A stretch of 64,000 nucleotides of DNA from an uncultured Chitinophaga sp. (GTDB lineage: Bacteria; Bacteroidota; Bacteroidia; Chitinophagales; Chitinophagaceae): positions 1 to 64,000 of the forward strand of contig NZ_CALEJS010000041.1 in assembly GCF_937898475.1 (NCBI RefSeq), written 5' to 3'. The stretch's first letter is position 1, and each line of letters starts with the position of its first letter. The notes below the pieces were generated by a model. That model did not search any database. It was not told where the DNA came from and saw only the letters and a list, made by a program, of their open reading frames with translations. Of this stretch, positions 33,212-43,200 are shown piece after piece. A program made the translations under genes and the position numbers.

Positions 33212-33952
33212 CTATTGTTTAACGGCGATCCTGCCGGTTTCGTCAATACGGTTCAGCAGTATGCGTATGCGATTATTGCTGAAATACTCATCCACTGCTT
33301 TTCGTGCACCCTGCCAGTGGCCATAATCGTCTATGATCAGCACACCGCCCTGCTGCAGGCGGGGGAAGAGGTGTATCAGCTCATGCCTGGTAGACTCATA
33401 CCAATCTGTATCCAGGCGCAGCATGGCAATACGCTCCGGCATGGTGGCCGGAATGGTATCTTCCACTTTGCCAACCACATATTTTATTTGCTGTGCAGGA
33501 TAACTACACAGGCCCATAGTGGTTTTCACTGTATCCAGTGTAGAGTAAGCCCAAACTACATCTTCAGTCTTTTTATCTTTATTCTGCTCCAGGAGACTGG
33601 CAGCCTGGGCGCCGCGGAAATCCAGGTCTTCCTCTGTAGGCGGTGGCATACCTTCAAAAGTATCGTACAGGTACAATGTGCGGCTGGTATCTTTCAGTGA
33701 CACCAGCGTTTCTGCGGCAGCCAGCATACTCCCTCCTTTCCATACGCCGCATTCAACAATATCACCTGTAATGCCCTGACGGTGTATATACTTTACGGCT
33801 TCTACCAGACCAAAGATCCGCGCAGGGCTAGTCATAGTATACGGCACCACTTTAGCCACTATAGCACGATGATCTTCTTCAAAATCATCTGGCAGCTTTG
33901 CCGGCTCGCTTTTACGGTTCAACAGCTTACGATATACATCCTTTATAGACAT
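33212..33952 (-). CDS. TylF/MycF family O-methyltransferase
   Basis: A 246-residue macrocin O-methyltransferase-like enzyme. TylF/MycF landmarks are MTSPARIFGLVEAVKYI, GDIVECGVWKGGSML (SAM motif I), YLYDTFEGMPPPTEED, LRLDTDWYESTRHELIHLFP and then GGVLIIDDYGHWQGARKAVDEY, which carries the metal- and sugar-binding acidic residues. Characterised members methylate hydroxyls of sugars in antibiotics or O-antigens. Together with the next methyltransferase it implies a doubly methylated or end-capped glycan. Confidence 0.92.
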   Translation of the reverse strand: MSIKDVYRKLLNRKSEPAKLPDDFEEDHRAIVAKVVPYTMTSPARIFGLVEAVKYIHRQGITGDIVECGVWKGGSMLAAAETLVSLKDTSRTLYLYDTFEGMPPPTEEDLDFRGAQAASLLEQNKDKKTEDVVWAYSTLDTVKTTMGLCSYPAQQIKYVVGKVEDTIPATMPERIAMLRLDTDWYESTRHELIHLFPRLQQGGVLIIDDYGHWQGARKAVDEYFSNNRIRILLNRIDETGRIAVKQ

Positions 33953-33995
33953 GATACAAATTTTAACAGGGCCTTAAAATACAAAAGATTATCAA

Positions 33996-34658
33996 TTAGC
34001 GCCTATCTACCCGCCCGGCGCCTGCATAATATTTTTTCCAATACACTTCGTTGAGGTCGCTTATCATCACCCCCGAACTGGTAGACGCATGTACAAACCG
34101 GTCATTTTCCAGGTAAATTCCTACATGGGAAATACGCTTGTGGCCTATGCGAAAGAATACCAGGTCACCCTCACGTAACTCACTGCGGGATCTCAGCTTT
34201 TTTGCACGCTCATACATCTGTGCTGATGTACCGGCGAAACTTACCTGAAATACATTAGAGAGCAATGAGTTTACAAACGCGGAGCAATCTATACCGTCTT
34301 TTGTTTTGCCACCCATGCGGTAAGGCGTGCCGTACCAGTCTTCAATAAACCCATACAGGCGGAAATTGCGTACATCCTCCACAGCTATGTCCAGCAGCTG
34401 CGCATATTTGAACTGCCATGCTTGCGCATTTTCCAGGTTGGCGCTGCTCATGGTAATATCGCGGCTGATATTTGCATTAGGTCCCGTATTGCGGGATGTA
34501 CTGCTGCTGCGATTGAGCGAGATGCCCTCGAGGAACTGCACCTTGCGGCCGTTATCGGCAGCAGGTTTTGTACCAGCCGGTTTTTTCATTGACGCACAGG
34601 AACTTAATGCAACAACACCTGCGACAAACATTATCCAATAAATCCCATTTTTTTGCAT
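33996..34658 (-). CDS. NlpC/P60 (C40) peptidase lipoprotein
   Basis: A 220-residue cell-wall peptidase of the C40 family, expected to cut peptidoglycan stem peptides. The lipobox ends at Cys21 (ALSSC), so the protein is a lipoprotein. A low-complexity linker runs to about residue 75. The catalytic triad is visible as DGIDCSAF (Cys125), ISHVGIY (His178) and RFVHAS (His190). GTPYRMGGKTKDGIDC and REGDLVFF are standard. It lies 43 bp upstream of the TylF-like gene on the same strand and might share its transcript. On the other side is the divergent dnaE gene. Confidence 0.93.
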   Translation of the reverse strand: MQKNGIYWIMFVAGVVALSSCASMKKPAGTKPAADNGRKVQFLEGISLNRSSSTSRNTGPNANISRDITMSSANLENAQAWQFKYAQLLDIAVEDVRNFRLYGFIEDWYGTPYRMGGKTKDGIDCSAFVNSLLSNVFQVSFAGTSAQMYERAKKLRSRSELREGDLVFFRIGHKRISHVGIYLENDRFVHASTSSGVMISDLNEVYWKKYYAGAGRVDRR

Positions 34659-34725
34659 AAACAGCGGTTAGTTAGCAGCGGTTTGGTAAAAGTTGCGCCA
34701 AGTTACTGAATTATTTATAATATGT

Positions 34726-34908
34726 TAACTACTAGCTATTAGTAGCTGACTATCAGCTATCAGGCGCTGGTGGCGGCTTTGACGTCAAAACGCACATTTG
34801 TGGAAAAATTATATGCATCTGTAAACTTTTATTGTAGGATTTTTGTGGCTGCAAGAGACAAACAAACTGTTAGCCAAAAGCTGGCAGATAAAGGCTAAAA
34901 GCTAGATA
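34726..34908. repeat. Heptamer-arm inverted repeat, AGCTATT family (copy A3)
   Basis: The left arm (about 34726-34772) has AGCTATT and related words in a partly broken rhythm. The right arm (about 34867-34908) reads on the minus strand AGCTTTT, AGCCTTT, ATCTGCC, AGCTTTT, GGCTAAC. The spacer is about 95 bp and presumably holds the dnaE promoter. The right arm ends 4 bp before the dnaE ATG. Confidence 0.65.
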
Positions 34909-34912
34909 TAAG

Positions 34913-37900
34913 ATGCAATTCTCCCACTTACACGTACATACGCAATACTCCCTGCTGGATGGAGCGGCAGACATAAAATCACTGTACAAGAAAGCAATGG
35001 CCAACAACATGCCGGCGCTTGCTATCACGGACCATGGTAATATGTTCGGGGTGTTCTCATTTGTGGCAGAAGCATACAACAACAAACTGAACCCGGCAGA
35101 CCCGAAAGATAAACGGCTGAAAGTAAAGCCGATCGTAGGCTGTGAATTTTACCTGGTAGAGAACCGCCATAAACGTGCTTTTACACGCGAAGAAAAAGAT
35201 ATCCGCTATCACCAGGTGCTGCTGGCCAAGAACGACCAGGGTTACCGCAACCTCATCAAGCTCTGCTCCCTGGGCTATATTGAAGGGCTGTACGGTAAAT
35301 ATCCCCGTATAGACAAGGAACTGATCCTCCAGTACCACCAGGGCCTCATCGCCACTACCTGCTGCCTGGGCGCCTCCGTGCCCAAGACCATCCTCAAAAA
35401 GGGAGAAGAGGCCGGAGAAGCAGAATTTAAGTGGTGGCTGGACATCTTCGGCGAAGATTTCTACGTAGAGATGCAGCGCCACGGCATTCCGGAACAGGAA
35501 AAAGTAAATGAAGTGCTGCTGCGCTTTGCTACCAAATACAACGTGAAGATCATCGCCTCCAACGACTCTCACTATGTTGACCAGGAAGACGCGAATGCGC
35601 ACGACATCCTGCTTTGTATCAATACCGGCGAAAAAAAGAGCACCCCTTCCATCAAGGAGTTTACCGATGATGACGTAGCCGTTAAGAACAAGCGCTTCGC
35701 TTTCTATAACGACCAGTTCTATTTCAAGACCCAGGAAGAGATGACCAAGCTCTTTCATGATCTGCCCCAGGCAATAGACAATACCAACGAGATTGTGGAC
35801 AAGGTGGAGCTGCTGGACCTGAAAAGGGATATCCTGCTGCCCAACTTCCCGATACCACCCGAGTTCTTTACGCAGGACCAATACCTGCGGCATATTACCT
35901 TCGAAGGCGCCCGCCAGCGTTACGCCGAAATGACGCCGGATATCGAGGAGCGCATCAATTTCGAGCTGCAGGTGATAGAGAACATGGGATTTGCGGGCTA
36001 CTTCCTGATCGTATCCGACTTTATCAAGGCAGGGCGTGATCTGGGCGTGTTCATAGGCCCCGGTCGTGGTTCTGCGGCAGGCTCCGCCGTTGCTTACTGC
36101 ATCGGCATCACCAATATCGATCCCATTAAATACAACCTCCTGTTCGAACGTTTCCTGAACCCGGAACGTAAGAGCATGCCCGATATTGATACGGACTTCG
36201 ACGATGAAGGCCGCCAGAAAGTGATCGACTACGTTGTGCAAAAATATGGCAAGAACCAGGTGGCGCAGATCATTACCTACGGCACCATGGCCGCCAAAAT
36301 GAGTATCAAGGACGTGGCCCGTGTAATGGACCTGCCCCTTCCCGAAAGTAACGCCCTGGCCAAGCTGGTGCCGGAGAAACCGGGCATTCAGCTGGACCGC
36401 ATCTTCAATGCGCCGCTGGACGGCGAAAAAGGCCTTTCCGAAAAGGAAGGACTGGGCGGCGAAGAGATCGAGAACGTAAAAAAGCTGCGCGAGCTGATCA
36501 AAGGCGAAGACCTGGCTGGCGAAGTGCTGCGCGAGGCCTGCGTACTGGAAGGTTCCGTGCGTAACACCGGTATCCACGCCGCCGGTATCATCATTGCACC
36601 CAAAGACCTTTCTGAACTGATCCCCGTATCTACCGCCAAAGACTCCGATCTGCTGGTAACCCAGTTTGAGGGCAGTATTATTGAGAGCGCCGGGGTGATC
36701 AAAATGGACTTCCTGGGACTAAAAACCCTTACCATCATCAAGGGCGCCCTGGAACTTATCAAAAAGAACCATGGGGTTGAAATAGACATCGATTATATCC
36801 CGCTGGACGATGCCAAGACCTACGAACTGTACCAGAAAGCCGAAACCAACGGTACCTTCCAGTTCGAGTCTCCAGGCATGCAGAAATACCTCCGTGAGCT
36901 GAAGCCCGACCGTTTTGACGACCTGATCGCCATGAACGCCTTGTACCGCCCGGGACCGCTGGAGTACATTCCCACCTTTATCCGCCGTAAACACGGACTG
37001 GAGCCGGTAATATACGACCTGCCCGAAATGGAGGAATACCTGAGCGATACCTACGGTATCACGGTGTACCAGGAACAGGTGATGTTGCTGAGCCAGAAAC
37101 TGGCTGGCTTCTCCAAAGGGGACGCGGACATCCTCCGTAAGGCCATGGGTAAGAAGCAGAAAGCGGTACTGGACAAGATGAAATCGCAGTTCATGGAAGG
37201 CTGCGTGAAGAACGGCCACGATCCAAAGATATGCGACAAAGTATGGACCGACTGGGAAGCATTCGCCTCCTACGCCTTCAATAAATCGCACTCCACCTGT
37301 TACGCCTTTGTGGCCTATCAAACCGCTTACCTGAAAGCCCACTATCCGGCGGAATATATGGCCTCCGTACTGAACAACGCCAGCAATATTGAAAAGATCA
37401 CCTTCTTTATGGAAGAGTGTAAACGCATGGGACTGGACGTATTGCCCCCCGATGTGAATGAATCTTTCAAAGGTTTTGCGGTGAATAAGCAAGGGCAAAT
37501 CCGCTTTGGCCTGGCCGGCCTGAAGGGCGTGGGCGAGAACGCCATCGAGAACCTGCTGGAAGAACGCGAGCAGAACGGGCCTTACAAGAGTATTTTCGAC
37601 ATGATCAAACGCGTAAACCAGCGCGCTGTAAATAAGAAATCGCTGGAAGCCCTGGCCATGTCGGGCGCATTTGACTGCTTCCCGGAACTGCACAGGGCCC
37701 AGTACTTCTACAAACCGGAGAACGACAACCTGTCGGGACTGGACAAGATCGTGAAGTTCGGCAACCAGGTATCTGCAGGCGCCCAGTCTGTAGGCAGCCT
37801 GTTCGGCTTGGATGAGTTGCCTGATGTGGAGCCGCCTAAAATACCTAACTGCGATCCCTGGCCGCTGATCCTCAAGCTGAACAACGAAAGGGAGGTGACC

Positions 37901-38551
37901 GGCATCTATATCTCCGGGCACCCGCTGGACGACTACCGCTTTGAAAGCAGGTACTACCACATGAACGCTGTATCTGAACTGGTGGAATATCAGGCAGAGA
38001 TCACCGCCCCTGGTGGTGGCGGCAAAGGCAAGGAACGGAATTTCCGCCTGGCGGTTTATGTTACCAGCGCCATAGAAAGGATCTCCCGCAATAACCGGCA
38101 GTTTGGCATCATGACGATAGAAGACCTGAGCGGAAAGTTTGAATTTGCACTCTGGAGTGAAGACTATATCCGTTTTGCCCCCTATTTTAAAGCCGGGCTT
38201 TGCCTCTATATCAACGGGGGGTTCAAGCCTAAACGCTTCAACGAGGCGGAATATGAGTTCAAGGTGACCGGGATGCACCTGTTGCAGGAGGTAAAGAAAG
38301 CGCATACCAAAAAGATCACCCTGGTAACCATGCCGAAATTCATTACCCGCGAGGTAGTGGATTTCCTGACCGATAATGCCATGAAATATCCCGGGGCCAG
38401 CGAGCTATACCTGCAACTGATAGACCGCGATAACGACCTGGCAGTCAAGCTGCATACCTTTAACCGGCATGTAGAAATGAATGACGAACTGGCGCAGTTT
38501 TTGACAAAACAGCCGGATATTGATACCTACATAGATATAAACAATAAGTAA
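34913..38551 (+). CDS. dnaE: DNA polymerase III subunit alpha
   Basis: A 1212-residue replicative polymerase. The PHP domain starts at HLHVHTQYSLLDGAADI (residues 5-21). The palm carries the catalytic aspartates in MPDIDTDFDDEGR (about residues 422-434), preceded by IGPGRGSAAGSAVAYC. The fingers have YGIMxYQEQVM-like GITVYQEQVMLLSQ and KAMGKKQKAVLDKMK. A helix-hairpin-helix region (about 880-930) and a C-terminal OB-fold (about 1020-1110; FGIMTIEDLSGKFEFALW) follow. The PHP metal ligands look intact. The length is slightly above the E. coli enzyme. It appears monocistronic, with trxA 98 bp downstream. Confidence 0.97.
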   Translation: MQFSHLHVHTQYSLLDGAADIKSLYKKAMANNMPALAITDHGNMFGVFSFVAEAYNNKLNPADPKDKRLKVKPIVGCEFYLVENRHKRAFTREEKDIRYHQVLLAKNDQGYRNLIKLCSLGYIEGLYGKYPRIDKELILQYHQGLIATTCCLGASVPKTILKKGEEAGEAEFKWWLDIFGEDFYVEMQRHGIPEQEKVNEVLLRFATKYNVKIIASNDSHYVDQEDANAHDILLCINTGEKKSTPSIKEFTDDDVAVKNKRFAFYNDQFYFKTQEEMTKLFHDLPQAIDNTNEIVDKVELLDLKRDILLPNFPIPPEFFTQDQYLRHITFEGARQRYAEMTPDIEERINFELQVIENMGFAGYFLIVSDFIKAGRDLGVFIGPGRGSAAGSAVAYCIGITNIDPIKYNLLFERFLNPERKSMPDIDTDFDDEGRQKVIDYVVQKYGKNQVAQIITYGTMAAKMSIKDVARVMDLPLPESNALAKLVPEKPGIQLDRIFNAPLDGEKGLSEKEGLGGEEIENVKKLRELIKGEDLAGEVLREACVLEGSVRNTGIHAAGIIIAPKDLSELIPVSTAKDSDLLVTQFEGSIIESAGVIKMDFLGLKTLTIIKGALELIKKNHGVEIDIDYIPLDDAKTYELYQKAETNGTFQFESPGMQKYLRELKPDRFDDLIAMNALYRPGPLEYIPTFIRRKHGLEPVIYDLPEMEEYLSDTYGITVYQEQVMLLSQKLAGFSKGDADILRKAMGKKQKAVLDKMKSQFMEGCVKNGHDPKICDKVWTDWEAFASYAFNKSHSTCYAFVAYQTAYLKAHYPAEYMASVLNNASNIEKITFFMEECKRMGLDVLPPDVNESFKGFAVNKQGQIRFGLAGLKGVGENAIENLLEEREQNGPYKSIFDMIKRVNQRAVNKKSLEALAMSGAFDCFPELHRAQYFYKPENDNLSGLDKIVKFGNQVSAGAQSVGSLFGLDELPDVEPPKIPNCDPWPLILKLNNEREVTGIYISGHPLDDYRFESRYYHMNAVSELVEYQAEITAPGGGGKGKERNFRLAVYVTSAIERISRNNRQFGIMTIEDLSGKFEFALWSEDYIRFAPYFKAGLCLYINGGFKPKRFNEAEYEFKVTGMHLLQEVKKAHTKKITLVTMPKFITREVVDFLTDNAMKYPGASELYLQLIDRDNDLAVKLHTFNRHVEMNDELAQFLTKQPDIDTYIDINNK

Positions 38552-38649
38552 GCTGCCAGAAAAGCACTAATTTGCATCCGGATCGTTATTTGACGATAAG
38601 ATAACATTGAAACGAACAAAACTCATAACACTTTAAAATATAGATCAAA

Positions 38650-38967
38650 ATGGCTTTAGAATTCACTGATTCCAACTTCCAGACAGAAGTATTAAGTTCA
38701 GATAAATTGACTGTGATCGATTTCTGGGCTGAATGGTGCGGTCCTTGTCGTGCAATCGGACCGGTAATTGAGGATCTGTCTAAGGATTATGCAGGAAAAG
38801 TAAATATAGGTAAAGTTAACGTGGACCAGAACCCTCAGCTGTCCATTAACTATGGTATCACCAGCATACCGGCCATCCTTTTTATCAAAGACGGCCAGGT
38901 AGTTGACAAACAGGTAGGTGCTGCTCCCAGATCAGTACTGGAAAAGAAGATCCAGTCTCACCTGTAA
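38650..38967 (+). CDS. trxA: Thioredoxin
   Basis: A 105-residue thioredoxin with the redox motif WCGPC (Cys30, Cys33) after VIDFWAE, cis-proline at TSIPAILF and the normal C-terminal helix. It is a cytoplasmic disulfide reductant and carries no signal peptide. A strong terminator follows 14 bp after the stop. The gene is preceded by dnaE but probably has its own promoter in the 98-bp gap. Confidence 0.97.
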   Translation: MALEFTDSNFQTEVLSSDKLTVIDFWAEWCGPCRAIGPVIEDLSKDYAGKVNIGKVNVDQNPQLSINYGITSIPAILFIKDGQVVDKQVGAAPRSVLEKKIQSHL

Positions 38968-38981
38968 TAATTTTAATTGTT

Positions 38982-39024
38982 AAAAAAAGAACGTCCGGGT
39001 AAATGCCCGGACGTTCTTTTTTTT
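38982..39024 (+). terminator. Intrinsic terminator of trxA
   Basis: An 18-bp perfect stem (38982-38999 with 39006-39023) and a 6-nt loop, with a GC-rich core (ACGTCCGGG) and a long T-tract. The A-tract on the other side means it can also act for minus-strand transcription. Confidence 0.93.
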
Positions 39025-39025
39025 T

Positions 39026-39115
39026 AGACCATGGTCGATGATCCATGGACCGTACCCTTCAATGCCCAGGATTGCTACTAATCCCGAAGGCACATACCAT
39101 AGACCATGGACTATT
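39026..39115. repeat. Heptamer-arm inverted repeat, ATGGTCC family (copy E)
   Basis: The left arm (about 39028-39052) reads ATGGTCG, ATGATCC, ATGGACC. The right arm (about 39093-39113) reads on the minus strand ATAGTCC, ATGGTCT, ATGGTAT. It has the same design as the other intergenic repeats in the window but a different word. It lies directly after the trxA terminator. Confidence 0.65.
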
Positions 39116-39149
39116 TTTTGTAACTTCCTGTTCCTAAAATTGTAACTCC

Positions 39150-40211
39150 ATGCTTAACGATACTCTCACCCGGCATATCGCTGAAAACGATCTCCAGGAC
39201 CTGCTGGATCATAGCTGCAAGGCCATTCCCAAAGAACAACTGCATTTGCCCGGCCCGGATTTCTTTGAAAAGGTGTTTATGGGCAGTAACCGTTCTGCAC
39301 AGGTATTACGCAACCTCGCAGCGATCTTTCATCACGGGCGCCTGGCAAATACCGGCTATGCCTCCATCCTGCCGGTTGACCAGGATATTGAGCATAGCGC
39401 CGGCAGTGCCTTTGGCCCTAATCCCATCTATTTTGACCCAGAGAATATCCTGCGGCTGGCTATTGAGGGCGGATGCAATGCGGTGGCCACCACTTTTGGG
39501 CACCTGGCCCTGTTCTCCAGGAAATATGCCCACCGCATTCCCTTCATTGTGAAGATCAATCATAACGATCTGTTTGCCTATCCTACGAAATACGATCAGA
39601 TCCTGTTTGGCTCCGTAAGAAATGCCTGGGACCTGGGCGCTGCAGCAGTGGGTGCTACCATCTACTTTGGCAGTCCTGAATCAAGCCGGCAGATCACCGA
39701 GATTGCCATGGCTTTTGAAGAGGCACACCAACTGGGCATGGCCACCATCCTTTGGTGCTATACCCGCAACGCAGCCTTTGTAAAAGACGGCAAGGATTAT
39801 CATACCGCTGCTGATCTGACCGGTCAGGCAGATCATATCGGCGCTACCATACAAGCTGACCTGGTAAAGCAAAAACTGCCTACCCTGAATGGCGGTTTTA
39901 CCGCTGTCAGATTTGGCAAAACCAACCCGGCGATGTATGAGCAGCTAAGCACCGATCACCCGATAGACCTTTGCCGTTACCAGGTACTGAACGGTTATGC
40001 CGGTCGTATAGGATTAATCAATTCGGGCGGCGAATCAAAAGGAGAAAAGGACCTGACAGAAGCGCTGCGTTCTGCCATCATCAACAAACGCGCAGGCGGC
40101 ACCGGTTTGATACTGGGAAGAAAAGCATTCCAGCGCCCCTTCAAGGAAGGTGTAGCGCTGTTAAATGCAGTACAGGATGTTTACCTGGACAAAGACATTA
40201 CTATAGCCTAG
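39150..40211 (+). CDS. fbaB: Class I fructose-bisphosphate aldolase (FbaB/DhnA type)
   Basis: A 353-residue DeoC/FbaB-type aldolase, which splits fructose-1,6-bisphosphate to two triose phosphates. The Schiff-base lysine is in PFIVKINHNDLF. ILPVDQDIEHSAGSAF (substrate phosphate and base region), AIEGGCNAVATTFGHL, GATIYFGSPESSRQI and the C-terminal LINSGGESKG and GGTGLILGRKAFQRP complete the family pattern. It lies alone between trxA and a convergent T9SS cargo gene, with only 3 bp between the two stops. Confidence 0.93.
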   Translation: MLNDTLTRHIAENDLQDLLDHSCKAIPKEQLHLPGPDFFEKVFMGSNRSAQVLRNLAAIFHHGRLANTGYASILPVDQDIEHSAGSAFGPNPIYFDPENILRLAIEGGCNAVATTFGHLALFSRKYAHRIPFIVKINHNDLFAYPTKYDQILFGSVRNAWDLGAAAVGATIYFGSPESSRQITEIAMAFEEAHQLGMATILWCYTRNAAFVKDGKDYHTAADLTGQADHIGATIQADLVKQKLPTLNGGFTAVRFGKTNPAMYEQLSTDHPIDLCRYQVLNGYAGRIGLINSGGESKGEKDLTEALRSAIINKRAGGTGLILGRKAFQRPFKEGVALLNAVQDVYLDKDITIA

Positions 40212-40214
40212 CCA

Positions 40215-43200
40215 TCATCGTATAAGCGTAAAGGTGCCTTTCTGCTCAAGTACCTGTGCTTCTTTCCCGAAGTAGGCATAACGCACTACGTACACATACG
40301 TACCCATAGGCTGCGCCTGGCTCTTAAAATAGCCGTCCCAGCCACGGGTTATGTCGTCTGCCTGAAAAAGCAGCTGTCCCCAGCGGTTGTACACCTGTAA
40401 GGTATATACAGCCACACCTTTAGCCTTTACGCGGAACAGGTCATTGTTGCCATCATCATTAGGCGAAAAAGCAGTAGGCACAAATAATGAGCGGTCGTAC
40501 GACAAATAAACATTTACCGTATCTGCAGCTACGCAGTTCAAACCGGTAGGGGTTTTCACTATATACTGGGTAGGCTCCGAGGGTTGTGCAACAGGTGTAG
40601 CGCAGTTGGCGCAGCTTAAGCCAGTGGCTGGTGTCCATACATAATCAGTCGCATTTACAGCTACCAGTTGTATACGTTCCCCGATGTTAATAGTGGTATC
40701 GTTATTGAGTATTCTGACAGGCGGAAGTTCAATATTACTGAGCGCGAGGAGTGTATCAGCACTACAGCCATTGGTATCGTCAACACGCACTGTATAATTT
40801 CCGGCGGTCAGATCATCCCATGATCGTCCGCTGCTTAATGTATTATTCCAGTAAACGTCGTACGGCGCAGTGCCACCGGTTAAGGCTAAGGTTACACTGC
40901 CATTGGCCCGGCTGCATATCTCATCCTGCTTAACTACATCCAATCTTATGGGCATAGGCGCTGTAAGCCTTAGTTGCTGGCTATCAATACATACGCCATT
41001 ACGTGTATATACGATATAATCACCGGCTGGAAGATTACCAAAACTATTCACAGACTGAAAGGGCTGGCCTTGCAGCGCGTATTCAAAAGGCGGAACACCC
41101 TGCAATATCTGTACGGAAATCATACCATCGGTCAGGTTATAACAGCTGGGTGCAGCACCACTGGCCGCCATATCCAGCATATGTGTTGGATCTGTTTGTA
41201 CAGACACCGGCTGAAACACCTGGCATCCGAGACGATCCTCTACCCTGGCTATATAATTTGCTGCACTTAAATTGCGGAAAACATTGCTGACAGAAGGGCC
41301 ATTTGTGCCCAGATAGTAGCGGTATGGCTGTGAACCGCCAGATACATTAAGGGTGATACTGCCGGTGGGATTATCACAATCGATAACCGTTGCAAGCGGT
41401 GTTAACTGCATAACCTGGCTGATGTTCACTATTTTATCATCAGTAACAGTGCAGCCCCCGTTGCTGACATTCACACTATAGGTGCCTGACTGTGTAACAT
41501 CGATCTGTTGTGTAGTAGCCCCGTTACTCCATTGATAGGAATTGTAGCCGCTCCCTGCATCCAGGCGCACCGCTGCACCGTCGCACACCAGTGTATCTGC
41601 TCCCAGGTTAACTTTCGGAGAATCCAGCACAACGATCGTCTTACAGAACGTGTTCTGTGACGGCAGCAGTTCATCTGTCAAAAGGGTAACGGTGTAAACG
41701 CCCGGTTTTTTATAAGATATCGGTGGTGGTGTTTGTTGTTGTGATGAAGGTATGCTGGCATCATTACAATGACTGTATACCAGTCTTAGGAGTTGATTAT
41801 TCCATGCATCTGTAATGAATGCGTACATGTTATCACCTTCCCTGAACAGCTTGGAAATGGAGTGCGCGAACCGGAAGTAGTTGTCTGGTGTTACCCTAAT
41901 GCCGGACAAGTCCTTTGGCAGCTGGCTGGTTACGCCGTTTGTCATGTCAATCCTTACCATATTGCCAGGGGTAGCGTTCACTATGAGTATAAAGATCCTT
42001 CCGCAATCATGCAACAGGGTCAGATCCCTGGGATCGTCTATCACTCCGTCGGGATTTCCCAGGTTAATGGCTGTCGGCGTGTTGGCCAATGAACTGCCAA
42101 AATCAAAGCGACTCAGTGTATTGGAGCCCTCATTGGTAACAAATACATACCAATTGCCATTCTCCTGCTGTGCGAAGATACCGGTGGGATTGTCCAGGTT
42201 ACCGAGTCCGCCAAAATTTACGGCCGTAGGCGTATTATTCAAAGAGGTACCAAAATCGAATCTTGTAAAGGTATTATTGTAGAAGTTGATAGTAAATCCG
42301 TACCAATTGTCATTCTCCTTTGTGATGTACAGATCTGTTGGGTAGTCCAGGTTACCAATATTGCCCCAGTCCGTGATCGTAGGCGAGGGATTGGCAAGTG
42401 TGGAGCCAAAATCTACTTTTACCAGCTTGGCAAGTGTAGGATCGCCTCCACCTGTTACGAAAACATGCCAGCCGTCTGCATCCTCTATAATCTGCAGGCC
42501 TTCCGTATTCTGTGGCAGTACCCCTCCGAAGTTGCCCAGGTTTACGGCAGTAGGCGTGTTCAGTAAGCTATTCCCAAAATACAGTTTTACCAGGCTTTGT
42601 GTATTATTGGTAAAGAAACCGTAGTAATCATTTCCTTCTTTTGCCGTTACCATAAATACGGGTATGTTCATAGTTCCGCCGGGGTTACCGAGATTATCAA
42701 TCTTTGGCGGCGTATAGATACTGCCTGAACAAAAGTTCCAGAGATAGGTACTGGTGCCCGATGAGGTATTGGTAATATTGAAAGGAGCGTTTACACAAAC
42801 CGTATCCGGTGCAGAAAAGCTGGGAGAAGAAATGGCAGGAGGTGTTTTAACCACAATATTCCTACAAAAAGCACTTTGTGTAGGCAGGCCTTCATCTACG
42901 ATCAGGTTTACAGTATACGTGCCCGGCATGTTGTATGAAAACACGGGCGGCTGCTGCTGAGTAGAAGAAGGTATGCTGGCATTGGTACAGCTGTTGAACG
43001 CTACCCTGGCCAGGGTATTGTTCTGTGCATTCACAATGAATGCATACAGGCTGTTATCCACCCGGAACAATGTTGATATGGAATGCGGAAAATCTAGCCC
43101 CTGAGATCCCAGTGAAGTGGCGTTGACGGTACTGCTGATATTTCCCTGGAAATCTATCCTCACCAGGTCATCGTTGGTTTCATTCACTACCAGGCCGAAA

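Noticed and set aside
35057..38305. Two long minus-strand frames (about 506 and 528 codons) opposite dnaE
   Set aside because: They mirror dnaE codon structure, lack domains, and lie wholly inside a conserved gene.
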